Source: an uncultured Flavobacteriaceae bacterium (lineage in GTDB: Bacteria; Bacteroidota; Bacteroidia; Flavobacteriales; Flavobacteriaceae). Taken from it: 64,000 bases of DNA. How positions within the stretch are numbered: the stretch's first letter is position 1; each line of letters begins with the position of its first letter. Positions 17,186 to 26,627 of the stretch are shown piece after piece. The notes below the pieces were generated by a model. That model worked only from the letters and a program-made list of their open reading frames with translations. It did not search any database and was not told the DNA's origin. Made by a program: the position numbers and the translations under genes. The stretch lies in contig CANNGA010000017.1 in assembly GCA_947504035.1 (NCBI GenBank), forward strand, positions 1-64,000, given 5' to 3'.

Positions 17186-17803
17186 ATGACATTAAAAAGG
17201 TATACCGTTGCAGTAGTTGTACTACTGGCTGTTGTTGGTGCTGTATTACAGCAGCAAACGGCTGTACCTAATCAAGAGATTGTCTTAGAACTTAATGCTC
17301 AAGTTCTAAATATAGAAGACACGCAGGGTACAATTCACGTTGTTGAAGACGCACTTTCAAACCTTGGTGCTACTCATGTTAAGATTAAAGAAAACGCAAA
17401 TGGCAAGCTAAAAATAAGCTACCATAGTGCTACACCAATAGGCGAAATAAAGCAAAAGCTGAGCAAACGCATTAGAGGTGAATTAGGCCTTACTGAAACT
17501 ACAGACGCATGGCCTCTACAAAATGAGCCCTTAAGTTATAACTTAGACGTTTACGAGATTCAAAATACATTAGATGGTGATTCTGGTGTAGACGGAACAG
17601 GAACTACAGTTTTAGAACTGGAAACCAAAGGCGATCGTTTTTCTAAGCCAAATTCCTTCTCAGGAACCGCTTTAGCCACTTTAGCAGCCTACGAGACTTA
17701 TGTATTAGACTTAAGACGTAAAACGGCACCTTACGGTACTGCCATTGCATTGCAAAATGCATTAAAACGACTTCCAGAAGGGCGCGCAGGCCCAAGATCT
17801 TAA
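17186..17803 (+). CDS. Membrane-anchored protein of unknown function (205 aa)
   Basis: I do not recognise this protein. Residues 7-22 are a hydrophobic anchor or uncleaved signal (YTVAVVVLLAVVGAVL), and the rest is predicted to be outside the cytoplasm. The C-terminal third contains an AYETYVLDLRRKTAPYG stretch and ends in a basic, Pro/Gly-rich tail. The start directly follows a TATATTTG element, suggesting leaderless expression. It precedes secDF by 190 bases on the same strand, but the gap is long enough for separate promoters. A structural or envelope role is possible; no catalytic motif was seen. Confidence 0.75.
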   Translation: MTLKRYTVAVVVLLAVVGAVLQQQTAVPNQEIVLELNAQVLNIEDTQGTIHVVEDALSNLGATHVKIKENANGKLKISYHSATPIGEIKQKLSKRIRGELGLTETTDAWPLQNEPLSYNLDVYEIQNTLDGDSGVDGTGTTVLELETKGDRFSKPNSFSGTALATLAAYETYVLDLRRKTAPYGTAIALQNALKRLPEGRAGPRS

Positions 17804-17992
17804 ATTAAGGGAGAGGTGTACAGGCCTTTTTTCCACACAAACTTCAATTAAAAATACATTTAGAGAGGTCCTCTAAGTGTTTTCAATGCCATTTTTGCAC
17901 TACGCAAAAAGCACATAATTACAACAATTAAAAACCGCTAATACGACAAGAGCAACCTATTGCTTTAAGATTTAGCACTATTACAACTAAAA

Positions 17993-20989
17993 ATGCAAAA
18001 TAAAGGACTAGTAAAATTGTTCGCTGTGCTGTTTGGGTTGGTAAGTATTTACCAATTATCATTCACATTTAAGGCGAATCAAATTGAGAAAGAGGCGAAG
18101 GAATTAGCCGTAACAAAAATTCCAGACACAGAAGAAGACTATCGTGTAAAACGTAGTTTAGAAGAAATACAGTATCTAGAAGCTAAAGCTACAGATACCG
18201 TATTTAATATAGGCGTAGCAAAATACACCTATAATGAAGTGAAGCAAAAAGCGATGAATTTAGGTTTAGACCTTAAAGGGGGACTAAACGTTATCCTGCA
18301 AGTATCTGTAAAAGACATCTTAAAGGGCTTAGCTAATAACACTAAAGATGTAGTTTTTAATACGGCTTTAGATAATGCTTCAGAGCTTCAAAAAAACAGT
18401 CAAAACACTTATTTAGAAGACTTTTTTATTGCTTTTGATAAAATTAAAGGTGATAAGAAATTAGCGTCGCCAGATATTTTTTACACCAAAGCATTAGATG
18501 GTGAAATAAATGGAACAATGACTGACGATGAAGTTAAAGATGTTATTGAAACAAAAATAGACGAGTCTATCGTTTCTGCTTTTGAAGTACTGCGTAAGCG
18601 TATTGATGAGTTTGGAGTGACACAACCTAACATTCAACGTTTAGGAGAATCTGGACGTATTTTGGTAGAATTACCAGGAGTTAAAGATGTAGAGCGTGCT
18701 ACAGGTTTATTACGTAGTACGGCGCAATTAGAGTTTTGGGATGCTTATAAAGGAGAACAGTTCCAACAGTTTTTATTTCAAGCAGATCAAACTTTAAAAG
18801 ATATTATCGATGTAAAAACTAAAGATACAGCAGCAGAGCCTCAAGCCGAAGGAGGGACTGCCGATGATAAGATTGATGCACTTTTAGGAGATGCCGTTAC
18901 AGACTCTACAGCTGTAGATCTTTCAACATCAAACCCATTATTTAGCCTTGTAAGAGGACAAGGGTATAGAGGTGGGCCAGTACTTGCTTTATTCGAAATA
19001 AAGGATAAAGAAAAAGTGTTGGAGTACTTAAATAAATCTCAAGTACGTGCGTTGTTACCAACCGAGATGCGTTATGCTAAATTTGCTTTTGGAAAACCAG
19101 AGAAGAACAGCGAACTTGTAGAATTATATGCTTTAAAAGGGAATAGAGATAACGTGCCAGAATTAAGTGGTGCCGTTGTTACAGATGCAAGACATACGTT
19201 TGGACAAACAGGAAAACCTGAAGTGTCTATGCAAATGAACAGTAAAGGCGCTAAGATCTGGGAAGAAATGACGGGTAGAGCGTTTAACCAAGGTGGACAA
19301 ATTGCTATTGTATTAGATAATGTTGTGTATTCGGCACCTGGTGTTACTACAGGTCCTATCTCTGGAGGAAGTTCTTCTATCTCTGGAAGCTTTACATTAA
19401 ATGAAGCTATCGATTTAGCCAATGTATTACGTGCAGGTAAATTACCTGCTTCTGCAGATATTATTCAAAGTGAAGTTGTAGGGCCTTCTTTAGGTCAAGA
19501 AGCGATTAACAGCGGTACCATGTCTTTCTTAATCGCATTAGTTTTAGTGTTGTTATGGATGATTTTTTACTACGGAAAAGTAGGTGGTTTTGCAGATATC
19601 GCGATGTTATTAAACATCTTGTTAATCTTTGGAATTTTATCAGGATTAGGCGCCGTGTTAACCTTGCCAGGTATTGCAGGTATTGTATTAACAATCGGTA
19701 TGTCGGTAGATGCTAACGTACTTATTTTTGAGCGTGTTCGTGAAGAATTAGCTAAAGGTAAAGCCCAAAAAGATGCTATAAAAGACGGTTTTGGAAATGC
19801 ATTGTCTTCTATTTTAGATGCCAATATTACAACAGGTTTAACCGCTTTAATTTTATTTATTTTTGGTACAGGACCTATTAAAGGATTTGCAACGACTTTA
19901 TTAATAGGTATTGCAACGTCATTATTTACAGCCATCTTTATTACAAGGTTATTAGTAGATTGGTATGCCAATAGAGGCGGTACTTTAGAATTCTCTACAG
20001 CGATTACTAAAAACTTATTTAGAAGCATTAATATAGAATTCTTGAAGAAACGTAAGATCGCTTATATCATTTCAGGTATTTTAATCGTAGTTGGTTTAGG
20101 CTCTTTATTTACAAATGGTCTAGATCAAGGTGTAGATTTTGTTGGAGGGAGAACGTATCAAGTGCGTTTTGCTCAAGACATGAATGCTTCTGAAATAACA
20201 GATGTACTTTCAGATCCTAAAGTATTTGGTAGTGCTAATGCCAAAACATTTGGAGATGCCAACCAATTAAAAATAACAACAAAATATAAAGTTAACGAAA
20301 CAGGAGCTGTTGTAGATGAAGAAATAAGATCGTCTTTATTTAAAGCGTTACAGCCGTATTTAGAAGGGATGACCTACGAAGGCTTTATAAGCGATTCAGA
20401 AACTAAAACTACGGGTTTAATGCGTAGTGATAAAGTGAGTCCAACAATTGCCGATGATATTAAGCAAGCGTCTTTCTGGGCCATCTTAGGATCGTTAATC
20501 GTAGTGTTTTTATACATCTTAATTCGATTTAAGAGATGGCAGTATTCATTAGGAGCGGTAGTTGCTGTTTTCCATGATGTACTTATCGTATTAGGGATTT
20601 TCTCTTTAACGTACAAGTTTATGCCATTTAATATGGAAATCGATCAAGCGTTTATCGCAGCAATATTAACTGTAATTGGATACTCTTTAAATGATACGGT
20701 AGTTGTATTTGATAGAATTAGAGAGTTTTTTAACGAGCATACAGGTTGGAAATTCGACCGCGTGGTAAATGCATCGTTAAGCAGTACATTAAGTAGAACA
20801 TTAAATACCTCATTAACAACGTTAGTCGTGCTTTTAGCGATATTTATCTTTGGTGGTGATTCTATTAGAGGGTTTATGTTTGCACTTATTGTAGGTGTTA
20901 TTGTTGGAACATACTCTTCGTTATTCATAGCAACGCCTATCATGTATGATACCGTAAGCAAATTACAAGGCAAGAAAAAAGAAGACTAA
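17993..20989 (+). CDS. secDF: Protein translocase subunit SecDF (fused)
   Basis: The 998-residue protein fuses SecD (to about residue 665) and SecF. It uses the proton-motive force to complete Sec-dependent export. SecD shows GLDLKGGLNVIL after the first membrane helix, a large periplasmic P1 region, DLANVLRAGKLPAS and the helix with GMSVDANVLIFERVREEL. SecF shows VDFVGGRTYQVRF and GYSLNDTVVVFDRIREF. Twelve membrane segments are expected, six in each half. An acidic low-complexity insert in SecD (about residues 275-300) looks lineage-specific. The fusion is normal in this phylum. It ends in a strong terminator. Confidence 0.97.
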   Translation: MQNKGLVKLFAVLFGLVSIYQLSFTFKANQIEKEAKELAVTKIPDTEEDYRVKRSLEEIQYLEAKATDTVFNIGVAKYTYNEVKQKAMNLGLDLKGGLNVILQVSVKDILKGLANNTKDVVFNTALDNASELQKNSQNTYLEDFFIAFDKIKGDKKLASPDIFYTKALDGEINGTMTDDEVKDVIETKIDESIVSAFEVLRKRIDEFGVTQPNIQRLGESGRILVELPGVKDVERATGLLRSTAQLEFWDAYKGEQFQQFLFQADQTLKDIIDVKTKDTAAEPQAEGGTADDKIDALLGDAVTDSTAVDLSTSNPLFSLVRGQGYRGGPVLALFEIKDKEKVLEYLNKSQVRALLPTEMRYAKFAFGKPEKNSELVELYALKGNRDNVPELSGAVVTDARHTFGQTGKPEVSMQMNSKGAKIWEEMTGRAFNQGGQIAIVLDNVVYSAPGVTTGPISGGSSSISGSFTLNEAIDLANVLRAGKLPASADIIQSEVVGPSLGQEAINSGTMSFLIALVLVLLWMIFYYGKVGGFADIAMLLNILLIFGILSGLGAVLTLPGIAGIVLTIGMSVDANVLIFERVREELAKGKAQKDAIKDGFGNALSSILDANITTGLTALILFIFGTGPIKGFATTLLIGIATSLFTAIFITRLLVDWYANRGGTLEFSTAITKNLFRSINIEFLKKRKIAYIISGILIVVGLGSLFTNGLDQGVDFVGGRTYQVRFAQDMNASEITDVLSDPKVFGSANAKTFGDANQLKITTKYKVNETGAVVDEEIRSSLFKALQPYLEGMTYEGFISDSETKTTGLMRSDKVSPTIADDIKQASFWAILGSLIVVFLYILIRFKRWQYSLGAVVAVFHDVLIVLGIFSLTYKFMPFNMEIDQAFIAAILTVIGYSLNDTVVVFDRIREFFNEHTGWKFDRVVNASLSSTLSRTLNTSLTTLVVLLAIFIFGGDSIRGFMFALIVGVIVGTYSSLFIATPIMYDTVSKLQGKKKED

Positions 20990-21015
20990 AAATAAGTTTC
21001 TTGTTTTAGAGTTTT

Positions 21016-21053
21016 AAAAAGCCTGCTCGCACATCGTGTGAGCAGGCTTTTTT
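21016..21053 (+). terminator. secDF terminator
   Basis: AAAAAGCCTGCTCGCAC pairs with GTGTGAGCAGGCTTTTT across an ATC loop, a long GC-rich stem with a T-run. Confidence 0.95.
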
Positions 21054-21154
21054 AGGCTTTAAATTTAAGGTTCTATAAGTAGTTTTCAGTTCTACTATTT
21101 AAGCGCAACCGTTACTAGAACAGCTGGTTATTACAGCAAATGGTTTAGATTGTA

Positions 21155-21637
21155 CTAGGCTATACTAATACTGGCGATGCATAAGATGAACTCTTCTGCT
21201 TTTTTATTAGCACATAAAAAGCCCAATTCTTCAATACGGGGCGCATTAAAGTTGGGTAATTCTAAAGGTCGCCCTCTAAATTTTGGAGCCATATCTTGTA
21301 GCGGAATGCTAATGGTTTCCCAATACCCAGAGGTTGTAAAATAAGCCACATAGCTATGCGCTTCTGCAGTGCTTGCTTTAATACGTATTTGATAGCGTTT
21401 ACCATCGCCTTTTAAGTATAAAACAAGTGTGCTATATGTTGCAGTCGTCTGGTTTAAATTGCGATTTCTAACCGAAGAAAAGCCGCCATTATTGTCTAAA
21501 GCAATAGTTCCTGAGAATGTGGCTTGTTCATTTTTAATATGGAAGTGACCAGACGATATGCCGCCCATAACCCCATCGTTTACAACCAACCAATCTTTTG
21601 CATGATGCGCAGTCTTAAAATCAAAAATAGTTGTCAT
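21155..21637 (-). CDS. CIA30-family protein
   Basis: The 160-residue protein matches the CIA30 domain (complex I intermediate-associated protein 30 family). It shows the N-terminal WLVVNDGVMGGISSG, then NNGGFSSVRNR and the strand-rich jelly-roll pattern with YFTTSGYWETISIPL. In bacteria the role is unknown; the fold is carbohydrate-binding-like, and homologues in eukaryotes help assemble complex I. There is no signal peptide, so it should be cytoplasmic. It is transcribed alone, convergent with secDF. Confidence 0.85.
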   Translation of the reverse strand: MTTIFDFKTAHHAKDWLVVNDGVMGGISSGHFHIKNEQATFSGTIALDNNGGFSSVRNRNLNQTTATYSTLVLYLKGDGKRYQIRIKASTAEAHSYVAYFTTSGYWETISIPLQDMAPKFRGRPLELPNFNAPRIEELGFLCANKKAEEFILCIASISIA

Positions 21638-21656
21638 AATAATTGTTTTATAAGGT

Positions 21657-21693
21657 AAAAGACCGCTTCAGGAATCTCTAAAGCGGTCTTTTT
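21657..21693 (-). terminator. Terminator of the large T9SS protein gene
   Basis: AAAGACCGCTT and AAAGCGGTCTTTTT pair over 10-11 bp. A- and T-runs on both sides make it able to work in either direction; it follows the gene ending at 21734 on the minus strand. Confidence 0.85.
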
Positions 21694-21733
21694 ATTTAAA
21701 TACATTGAGCTACAATTTTGTGCTCTAGTACAT

Positions 21734-24700
21734 TTACTTTTTTAAGAGTCTTGCCCTAAAGGTAGTTCCTGTAGCTGGATTAGCAATAGAAAAAATGTAA
21801 ATACCATTTTGAAGCCCCGACATGTTTAGTGTACCGTTGCCTTCTGCATCGATAACTGTTCGGTAAGCACCACCTAATTCTTGTTCCAATAGATTGCTTA
21901 AACGTATGTCTAAAGCTTGCGAACCATCTACAGCAATCTTAAAACTAGCTTGCGTATGAACAGGGTTAGGAACTACGCTAAAAATAATAGGCCTGTTACT
22001 TTTTACAGGTGTTTTAGAAACTAGTGTACCCGTCACATTAAAGGTTAGTGTTTTAGGGTTGCCGTCAACAAAACCTCTGCGGCGCACCAAAATGTTTGGA
22101 ATAGCAGTAAGTGTGTTGTCGCCAGAGTTTAAAGTTAAAGGCTTAAAATTACCTTTAAAATCGATACCAACACTATAAGGTGCGAAAATATCGAACCGCT
22201 TAGTGCCATTAAAATCGAAGGCCACAGATTTAACAGGGACATCTGTTTGGGCTATTAGGTTAACACCTGTTGTATTTAATAGACTAAGGTCTATAGTATC
22301 CCCATCTTCAATAGTTTTAATTGCTGTATTCGTTTCTGTATCCACTAAAACAAATGCAGTAATAAAAGGGAGACGGCTGTCAATTACAGTTAGGGTAATT
22401 TCACTTTCTAAAAAAGGAAAACCTTGGCCATTGGCCTCAGGAAATGGCGTAGCTTTAATGGTTTGAGTGCCTAAAGTAAAGTTAAAAGGCGACAGGACAT
22501 TTCCAACACTATCACCTAAAGAAAATGGTGCCGTATTGTCTGTACGGAAGTCTGTGGTACCTGCGTAATCGAATACTATACTTTCTGGAGCATTGGCACC
22601 AGTTACCGCAAGAAGCGTTACGGGGTTAGGGTACGAGGCAAGGTCTATGGTGACATCTGTTTCTCCAAATACAAAATTCTCTAACACGGCATTGTTTGTA
22701 ACATCTACAATTTGGAATGCAAATACTTCTGGATCAAGTTCATCTTCAATAACCCCTTCTAATGGAATCTTTAATACATTAGGTGCTGCATTACTTGTAA
22801 TTATCAAATTAGCTGCAATAGGGCCGTTAGTTGTTGCAATGTAATTTAAATCGATAAGTAGAGTATCGTTAGGCAATAATGTAAAAGGTGTTCCTGGAAT
22901 ATAGTCTCCAGATTCAAACCCAAAGGCAAAAATTTCTAAAAGCGGCGTATTTATATCTAGTGAAAAGCCTGAAATCTCTATAGGTAATCTACTGTTATTT
23001 GTAATCTCTGTAAAACCTATTCCAAAGGAATCTGAGAAGTTATCAATAAAAATAGGAGAAATTTCGCCAAACTGACCTTGCTCGTTAACAATATTCAATT
23101 TTAAATCTACAACAGCTTCTGGGGTGTCTTGAGCGTTAATAGTAATGTTTAATGCATTTTCAAAAAGCCCAATGGTTTGTTGGGTAGCATCGAAAGTAAC
23201 GGTTACACGATCTGTAGCCCCAGCTTCTAGAGTTCCACCAGAGCTGCTTATGGCAAAAATAGAACTATCAGCGTTTTCTAAGGCAATTGTATAATTTATA
23301 GGGGTCGCTTCTACATTGGTAATCTCTAAGGTTTGAGTGCTAAGCAGATTTTCTGTGTCGTCTACAACATTGAGGTTTAAAAATTGTACCAGATTATCGT
23401 TAGAGACTGCTAACCCAGATGCTGCTGCTACTGTAGCATCAATATTATATCTAAGATTAAATAAGAAGCCAGGTGGTGTGGCATCACTATCTATAATTAC
23501 GGCATCGTCATCACTTAAAGCAGAAACACGAGTAGCCTTAAAACGCGCTGTTATAGAAAGTACTTCGCCTACCTCTACAATATTACTGTTATTAGGGCTA
23601 GACCAGTCGATAATATCTATTCTAGTATCTCCTAGTACATCGTTTACTATAACAGGTGCTAAACCTGTGTTCTCGTATTCTAAAATAGCCACTTTGGAGC
23701 TGCCAACTTCTAGAGTTCCAAAAGTGGTACTACGGCCTGTTAAACGTCCTCTTTCTCTGGAAATAGCAATATGAAGTGGAATATCTATTTCGCGACGTGC
23801 AGGGTCGTTAGTATTAATGTTAATAAAGGAGTTAATAGAAGTGCCAATAGCATTAGAAGTTAAAAGCACTGTAAATGTTAGTGTTTGCGAATCGCCAGGT
23901 AAAATAGTACCACTAGGGGTACCACTTGTTACTAAGAATTCTGATTCAATAAACGTATCTAGGTTATATTCTAAAGCTTGTGTCCCTGTATTTGATAAGT
24001 TTAGCGACAGCACATCGGATAAGAATGGCGTATCTGCTTCAAAAAACAGGTCTATAGGACTATCGTCTATGCCAATAATTGGGCGCTCAGGGTCGCTTAT
24101 AATAAGCTGTACAGGAATCGTTTTTACAGGCGTATTAGAAGCGTTACTTGTAATAACGATTGAAGCGTTAAAACGACCTGGGCTTAAATGTTCAATAGTA
24201 TAGGTATATGAAAGTATCCCAGAGGCGTTTGGACGAATACTGCCAGATGTTGTGTTTAAGGTAAGAATACCATTAGGATCGTTTTCTACACTAGCGCTAT
24301 AGGTTAAAATCTGGCTTCCCAAATTAGTTAGCGTTACCGTGTTGGTGTTTTCTGTATCGAATAGAGGTATAGTATCTTCTATAGTGCTTGGTGCTTCTAA
24401 AATCGCAGTTTCGCTGCCATCTAAAATGCCAATGCTTAAAGTACGTTGCGTTTCTAAAGACGATGTGTTTGTTGAGATATTTAATGTTGCCGTAAATACA
24501 CCACTATTTGCTTGGGTACTGTTCACCGTAACTGTTACAGTTTGCTGTGCGCCAGGTTGTAGTGTCATATTCTCGGCATTGCTTAGCACAAAATTTAAAT
24601 GACTAGGCGCATTTAAAAGTTTGGCATTGTACACAAAAGGTTGTGTGGATACATTTTTTACAATTAGAGATTGTACTGCGGTTTCCCCTTGGTTAACTTC

Positions 24701-25798
24701 AAAGTCTCCTGTTAATTCTGTAACCTCAAGTGCAAAAAGCCCAGCGTTGTTTAAAGTCCAGCCCATGTCTTTAAATAAACCACGAGTAGCATTACCTATA
24801 TTCATTACAGATTCAGATATATTAAAATTAGGCGTCATTAGGGCATTAGGATCGCCTTCAGGAAATGCATTTTCATCCCAATGTGCTACAGAACTCCCCA
24901 AGGAGAAATCTGTAGGAGCGAATACTTGGGCTAATTGACCACCAAGTGCTTTTTTAGTATTTGTGCCATCAATAAAGGCATCGTTACTGGTTAAAAAAGC
25001 GCCTAGTTCTAAACTAGGGTCTGGCAAGTTAGCAGCTCTTAATCCATTGGAATTGGTTAAAAATTTAGAATAAATGGATGGTGTTCGAGAATTGCTTCTT
25101 AAACTTCCAATAGCTGTAGACAAACCAACGTTGTCATCATTAATAAAACCAAGACCATGGCCAATTTCATGTAGTGCTACAGTAATAAAGTCAAAAAAAC
25201 CTTCTGGTGTGTTGCCATCTGTTCCAAAATAGAAATCTATACTAGAGTTAAGATTAATTGTCAATTCGAAGTCTTGTGTATCTGGTAATAGAATTTGTCC
25301 AGCTAAAGCATTGGCTAAAGCAGCGGGATAGCTTTTTGTAGGCTCAGGACTTCCACTAAAATCGGATACAAAATATGCAGGTCCAGCTGATGCTAGAATT
25401 CCTGTTGAAGTAGCAGTAGATAAATTTGAAAAACCTGCAAACACTCTAATGGGGACAGAAGAGACAATTTCTCTAGACCATATATCGAATGCAAATTGAT
25501 AGGCGCTCATGGCTTCGGGGGCACTTAAGGCGTCTTGTCCAAAAGTAATTTGAAACTCGGCTGTTTTTGGTCTTTCTAGAAGGGCTGCTATATCAAAATC
25601 GTTAGGTGTGGTATGATTTTTATGAGAAGCTGTTGTGCCAGCGGGACAGCTAACAGTTATACCTTCAGATACTATCATGTTTTCGTTTTGTGAAAACCCT
25701 TTAAAAATGCTACATAGACATAAGAGCATAAGATGTGTACGGGTTAGCGTTTGTTTAAAACGCTGCACATGGTGTTTGTAAATACTTTTGTTTTTCAT
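21734..25798 (-). CDS. Leishmanolysin-like secreted protein with repeat domains and T9SS sorting domain
   Basis: The 1354-residue protein has a signal peptide ending near residue 36 (FKGFSQ). A zinc-peptidase-like domain follows, with HEIGHGLGF at 210-218. The third zinc ligand is probably His306 in SVAHWDE, with an ALMTP Met-turn shortly after, as in the leishmanolysin family. From about 350 to 1060 come several Ig-like repeats with the pattern of choice-of-anchor D / ASPM-SPD-2-hydin domains. The last 80 or so residues (PNPVHTQASFKI, then LSNLLEQELG, then GIYIFSI) form a T9SS type A sorting domain, so the protein should cross the outer membrane and be anchored or released. Catalytic activity is inferred. 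Confidence 0.9.
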   Translation of the reverse strand: MKNKSIYKHHVQRFKQTLTRTHLMLLCLCSIFKGFSQNENMIVSEGITVSCPAGTTASHKNHTTPNDFDIAALLERPKTAEFQITFGQDALSAPEAMSAYQFAFDIWSREIVSSVPIRVFAGFSNLSTATSTGILASAGPAYFVSDFSGSPEPTKSYPAALANALAGQILLPDTQDFELTINLNSSIDFYFGTDGNTPEGFFDFITVALHEIGHGLGFINDDNVGLSTAIGSLRSNSRTPSIYSKFLTNSNGLRAANLPDPSLELGAFLTSNDAFIDGTNTKKALGGQLAQVFAPTDFSLGSSVAHWDENAFPEGDPNALMTPNFNISESVMNIGNATRGLFKDMGWTLNNAGLFALEVTELTGDFEVNQGETAVQSLIVKNVSTQPFVYNAKLLNAPSHLNFVLSNAENMTLQPGAQQTVTVTVNSTQANSGVFTATLNISTNTSSLETQRTLSIGILDGSETAILEAPSTIEDTIPLFDTENTNTVTLTNLGSQILTYSASVENDPNGILTLNTTSGSIRPNASGILSYTYTIEHLSPGRFNASIVITSNASNTPVKTIPVQLIISDPERPIIGIDDSPIDLFFEADTPFLSDVLSLNLSNTGTQALEYNLDTFIESEFLVTSGTPSGTILPGDSQTLTFTVLLTSNAIGTSINSFININTNDPARREIDIPLHIAISRERGRLTGRSTTFGTLEVGSSKVAILEYENTGLAPVIVNDVLGDTRIDIIDWSSPNNSNIVEVGEVLSITARFKATRVSALSDDDAVIIDSDATPPGFLFNLRYNIDATVAAASGLAVSNDNLVQFLNLNVVDDTENLLSTQTLEITNVEATPINYTIALENADSSIFAISSSGGTLEAGATDRVTVTFDATQQTIGLFENALNITINAQDTPEAVVDLKLNIVNEQGQFGEISPIFIDNFSDSFGIGFTEITNNSRLPIEISGFSLDINTPLLEIFAFGFESGDYIPGTPFTLLPNDTLLIDLNYIATTNGPIAANLIITSNAAPNVLKIPLEGVIEDELDPEVFAFQIVDVTNNAVLENFVFGETDVTIDLASYPNPVTLLAVTGANAPESIVFDYAGTTDFRTDNTAPFSLGDSVGNVLSPFNFTLGTQTIKATPFPEANGQGFPFLESEITLTVIDSRLPFITAFVLVDTETNTAIKTIEDGDTIDLSLLNTTGVNLIAQTDVPVKSVAFDFNGTKRFDIFAPYSVGIDFKGNFKPLTLNSGDNTLTAIPNILVRRRGFVDGNPKTLTFNVTGTLVSKTPVKSNRPIIFSVVPNPVHTQASFKIAVDGSQALDIRLSNLLEQELGGAYRTVIDAEGNGTLNMSGLQNGIYIFSIANPATGTTFRARLLKK

Positions 25799-26134
25799 TA
25801 ATGTTGTTTTTAATAATTAGCAATGGTATTAGTGTACGCATATGGCGTAAACCAATTTTTTTAGACTTGTAAAGTATGTGGAGATTTAGAAAAATATACG
25901 TGTAAGCGTATACCCTAAACTAGAATTTATATAATACGGGAAATGAGAGTTTGAAATATGAGGGGTTTTGAGAGTGTAAGTATGTATCAAGGTATAAGAA
26001 CAATTTTTATAGCTTATACGGCGATCGCATCACTTTAGATCTCGTTGAAATGTTAAAGTATATGTTTTTAAAAACAAATGTTTTTTTAACATTTATTTTC
26101 CGAAGGAGGTGTTGGTTTTTAAAGGGTTATGTGG
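25799..26134. other. Intergenic region with no gene seen
   Basis: This 336-base AT-rich stretch has no convincing frame and no strong hairpin. A palindromic GCGATCGC-type core (GGCGATCGCATC) lies near 26021. It must contain the promoter of the large T9SS protein gene on the minus strand; only imperfect TAnnTTTG-like sequences are present. Confidence 0.5.
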
Positions 26135-26626
26135 CTATTTCCAGAGCAAGGCATCACCTTTTTCAAGTCCCCAAGTGTGCGCCAGACCTGCATTAATTTC
26201 TAATACGTATTTGGCAGGTAATTCAGAAGGAAGTGAGGTTTCATCATAAGGTTTTGCATTAGTTTGAAAACTTACAATACGCTTATCGGCACCTACATAA
26301 ATAATATCTAACGGTATTTTAGTGTTTTTCATATAGAAAAAACGCTTAGCTTCAGTTTTAAAAATAAATAGCATACCGTTATGAGAAGCCATATTATCGC
26401 GGTACATAAGCCCTGTTTGACGTTCGTAAGGTGTATCTGAAATTTCGATATCCAAACGCGTTTTAAGGGTGTCGCTTGTGCCTTTAAAAATAGACAATTC
26501 GCCTTCTTTTTTAAAGGCAATTTTAGTTTGTTGGATGGGTGCCGCCGCGTTGTCTTTACAAGACACTGTAACTAAAATTACAAGTGCACCTAATATAAGG
26601 AATGAAAAGCGGTTAAAACGGTTCAT
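26135..26626 (-). CDS. DUF192-family lipoprotein
   Basis: The 163-residue protein starts MNRFNRFSFLILGALVILVT and has a lipobox with Cys in VTVSCKD. The mature domain is DUF192: IEISDTPYERQTGLMYRD, then MLFIFKTEAKRFFYMKNTKIPLDIIYV, then YVLEINAGLAHTWGLEKGD. The function of DUF192 is unknown, though the fold is small and beta-rich. The start ATG at 26626 lies 2 bases beyond the lgt stop, so the two are co-transcribed. This suits a lipoprotein made next to the enzyme that lipidates it. Confidence 0.88.
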   Translation of the reverse strand: MNRFNRFSFLILGALVILVTVSCKDNAAAPIQQTKIAFKKEGELSIFKGTSDTLKTRLDIEISDTPYERQTGLMYRDNMASHNGMLFIFKTEAKRFFYMKNTKIPLDIIYVGADKRIVSFQTNAKPYDETSLPSELPAKYVLEINAGLAHTWGLEKGDALLWK

Positions 26627-26627
26627 G

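Noticed and set aside
19570-20028. Long open frame on the minus strand inside secDF
   Set aside because: It is a shadow of strongly conserved SecD/SecF coding on the plus strand; composition is rich in Asn/Ile/Lys/Pro without domains.
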